Source: Bacillota bacterium
GTDB taxonomy: Bacteria; Bacillota; Clostridia; Lachnospirales; Cellulosilyticaceae
Length of the DNA stretch: 7,062 bases
Reading direction: 5' to 3'
Assembly (NCBI GenBank): GCA_023457875.1
Contig: JAEXBC010000295.1
Location: forward strand, 1-7,062
Shown here piece after piece: positions 5,564-7,062 of this stretch. Every line of letters starts with the position of its first letter. Within the stretch, counting starts at the first letter, position 1. The position numbers and the translations under genes are program-made. The notes under the pieces were generated by a model. It saw nothing but the letters and a program-made list of their open reading frames with translations. It did not search any database and was not told the DNA's origin.

Positions 5564-6508
5564 ATGAAAGCAGCTATTTTATTTCCAGGACAAGGCGCTC
5601 AATACGTTGGTATGGGCAAGGACTTATATGATTCTCAAATTATATCAAAGCAAATCATTGACGAGGCAGCCTCTTTATTATCATGGGATATTAGAGAAGT
5701 ATGCTTTGAAGATAAAAATGAACTTATACATCAAACACGTTATACACAAGCTGCACTTTTCACAACCAACTATGCTATTTTCAAAGTGTTAGAAGCACAA
5801 GGTATAAAGGCAGAAGCCGTGTTAGGTTTTAGTCTAGGCGAATATGATGCAATTGTTGCTAGTGGAAGCTTAGCCTTTAAGGATGCCCTAAGGCTCGTTG
5901 AAAAAAGAGCCGTCTTTATGGAGGAGTGTGCAGCGGCAAATCCCGGAGGAATGTCAGCAGTAATAGGCTTATCCGTAGAGGAAATTAGAAGGATTTGTGA
6001 AGAAGTCACCCAAGAATTGGGGATGACAGTAGAAGTGGCTAATGACAACTGTGAAGGGCAAGTAACCATTGCAGGAAAACAGGAAGCTTTAGAAAAAGCA
6101 AGTGAAGCCTTAAAAGCAGTGGGTGCTAAGCGTGTTATTCCACTTAAAGTAAGCGGCGCGTTTCACACAAGCTTAATGAAGGAGGCTTCTCGCTTATTAG
6201 AAAAGGAACTTAGTCAAATGAGCTTTAGCGAGCCTAAGATAGATATTATCAGCAATGTGACAGCTAGACCTATGGATAAAAGGGAGATTATAGAAAACAT
6301 CCCTTTGCAAGTCATAAAGGGAGTACGTTTTAGAGAGAGCATTCATTATTTGATTGATGAAGGGTTTGATACCTTTATAGAAGTAGGTCCAAAGTGTACT
6401 TTAAGCAATTTAGTTAAGAAAATGTCATCAGAGGCTATATTATTGAATGTAGAGGATAGTGAATCCCTTAAAAATGTAATAGAGAAGGTAGGTAAAGCTT
6501 ATGCTTAA
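5564..6508 (+). CDS. fabD: Malonyl-CoA:ACP transacylase
   Basis: A 314-residue alpha/beta enzyme that moves malonyl groups from CoA to ACP, supplying FabH and the elongating synthase. Motifs: FPGQGAQYVGMG (7-18), the nucleophile Ser90 in GFSLGEY, the malonate-binding Arg115 in VEKRAVFM, VANDNCEGQVTIAG (158-171), His201 in SGAFHTSLM, and a C-terminal IPLQVIKGVRF segment whose Gln matches the conserved active-site Gln. The GxS motif has Phe instead of the usual His before the Ser; hydrophobic residues occur here in related proteins, so this is not taken as a defect. The start at 5564 is set by the AGGTGG just before it, 12 bases after the fabK stop. The stop codon overlaps the start of fabG by eight bases, which suggests translational coupling. 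Confidence 0.96.
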   Translation: MKAAILFPGQGAQYVGMGKDLYDSQIISKQIIDEAASLLSWDIREVCFEDKNELIHQTRYTQAALFTTNYAIFKVLEAQGIKAEAVLGFSLGEYDAIVASGSLAFKDALRLVEKRAVFMEECAAANPGGMSAVIGLSVEEIRRICEEVTQELGMTVEVANDNCEGQVTIAGKQEALEKASEALKAVGAKRVIPLKVSGAFHTSLMKEASRLLEKELSQMSFSEPKIDIISNVTARPMDKREIIENIPLQVIKGVRFRESIHYLIDEGFDTFIEVGPKCTLSNLVKKMSSEAILLNVEDSESLKNVIEKVGKAYA

Positions 6509-7062
6509 AGACAAGGTGGCGCTGATTACAGGAAGCGTACGCGGCATTGGAAAAACTATTGCACTATGTTTTGCCAAGCAAGGCGCAAAGGTAGTGATTA
6601 ATTATTCCAGTAGCCAAAGAGAAACAGAAGCCAAGGAAGTGGTGGCACAAATCACTGAAAATGGTGGTAAAGCCATTGCACTTTGTGGCAATGTAGCCAT
6701 TGGCGAAGAAGCTAAGGGTCTCATTGATGGAGCTATTACTCACTTTGGAAAGCTTGATATCTTAGTGAATAATGCAGGGATTACAAAGGATATGTTGCTT
6801 TTAAGAATGACGGAAAAGGAATTTCAAGATGTGCTTGATGTGAACCTAAAGGGCACCTTTAACTGCACGAAATATGCTACCAAAGCAATGATGAAAACAG
6901 GAGGAAGCATTATTAATATGACTTCTGTAGTGGGGCTAAATGGTAATGCGGGACAGTGTAACTATGCGGCGTCAAAAGCAGGTGTCATCGGCTTTACAAA
7001 GTCTGTGGCGAAGGAGTTTGCAGGTAAAAATATTCGTGTGAATGCAATTGCGCCAGGGTTTA
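6501..7062 (+). CDS. fabG: 3-oxoacyl-ACP reductase, 3'-partial
   Basis: The first 187 residues of an NADPH-dependent short-chain dehydrogenase that reduces 3-ketoacyl-ACP to the 3-hydroxy form. Visible motifs: cofactor-binding TGSVRGIG (10-17), NNAG (90-93), the structural Asn115 in DVNLKG, the catalytic Ser142 in NMTSVVG, and Tyr155/Lys159 in NYAASKAG, followed by IRVNAIAPGF. The N-S-Y-K tetrad is therefore intact. The window ends after 187 codons plus one base; the family is normally about 245 residues, so about 60 are missing. The ATG lies inside the last codons of fabD (8-bp overlap, different frame), and an AAGGTAGG stretch in fabD at 6485-6492 serves as its ribosome binding site. The tight overlap ties its expression to fabD. 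Confidence 0.96.
   Translation, partial: MLKDKVALITGSVRGIGKTIALCFAKQGAKVVINYSSSQRETEAKEVVAQITENGGKAIALCGNVAIGEEAKGLIDGAITHFGKLDILVNNAGITKDMLLLRMTEKEFQDVLDVNLKGTFNCTKYATKAMMKTGGSIINMTSVVGLNGNAGQCNYAASKAGVIGFTKSVAKEFAGKNIRVNAIAPGF

Noticed and set aside
5702..5718. TTTGAA word inside fabD resembling an operator half-site
   Set aside because: It is a single half-site within coding sequence with no facing arm or promoter, as expected by chance.
5828..5848. GFSLGEY instead of GHSxGE at the FabD nucleophile
   Set aside because: The Ser, Arg, His and Gln of the active site are all present, and hydrophobic residues at this position occur in related FabD proteins, so it is not treated as a defect.

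Overview
The window looks like part of a low-GC, probably anaerobic Firmicute chromosome (class Clostridia; Lachnospirales-like is a guess). The AT-rich composition, strong AGGAGG ribosome binding sites, FabK as the only enoyl-ACP reductase seen, and a FabT-type regulator all fit. It carries the first six genes of a type II fatty acid synthesis (FAS II) operon and a divergently transcribed flavoenzyme gene. To the left is the end of an unrelated chemoreceptor gene.

Layout. Positions 2-1258 (+) hold the 3' part of a membrane-bound methyl-accepting chemotaxis protein. It is open to the left edge, so its start lies outside the window, and a clear intrinsic terminator follows at 1276-1320. Positions 1321-1524 have no gene but hold one weak inverted repeat and two abutting strong hairpins. 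Positions 1525-2574 (-) encode a 349-residue flavoprotein of the nitronate monooxygenase/FabK superfamily with a four-cysteine C-terminal motif. Positions 2575-2848 form a dense divergent control region. From 2849 to the right edge (+) the order is fabT, fabH, acpP, fabK, fabD, fabG; fabG is cut by the window end after 187 codons.

How it works together. FabH starts chains from malonyl-ACP made by FabD, AcpP carries the intermediates, FabG reduces the 3-keto group and FabK reduces the enoyl group. The dehydratase, elongating synthase and acetyl-CoA carboxylase genes are not in view and probably lie further right. FabT, a MarR-family repressor, heads the operon. The control region has two promoters of the same build, TTGACA - 17 bp - TATACT, facing away from each other. 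In both, the -10 box runs directly into an ACTTTGA operator half-site. At least five FabT-like 17-bp sites cover the two start regions, so the divergent flavoenzyme and the operon are very likely co-regulated.

Most interesting point. In streptococci the isomerase gene fabM, needed for unsaturated fatty acids, sits next to fabT. Here no fabM is seen, and the adjacent gene is the divergent flavoenzyme. A member of this superfamily (UfaA, from Neisseria gonorrhoeae) has been linked genetically to oxygen-independent unsaturated fatty acid synthesis in bacteria lacking FabA. The gene at 1525-2574 is therefore a good candidate for an anaerobic unsaturated fatty acid enzyme controlled by FabT; this is inference from family and context. 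Two gene starts (fabT and fabD) are placed downstream of the longest possible reading frame because of the ribosome binding sites.
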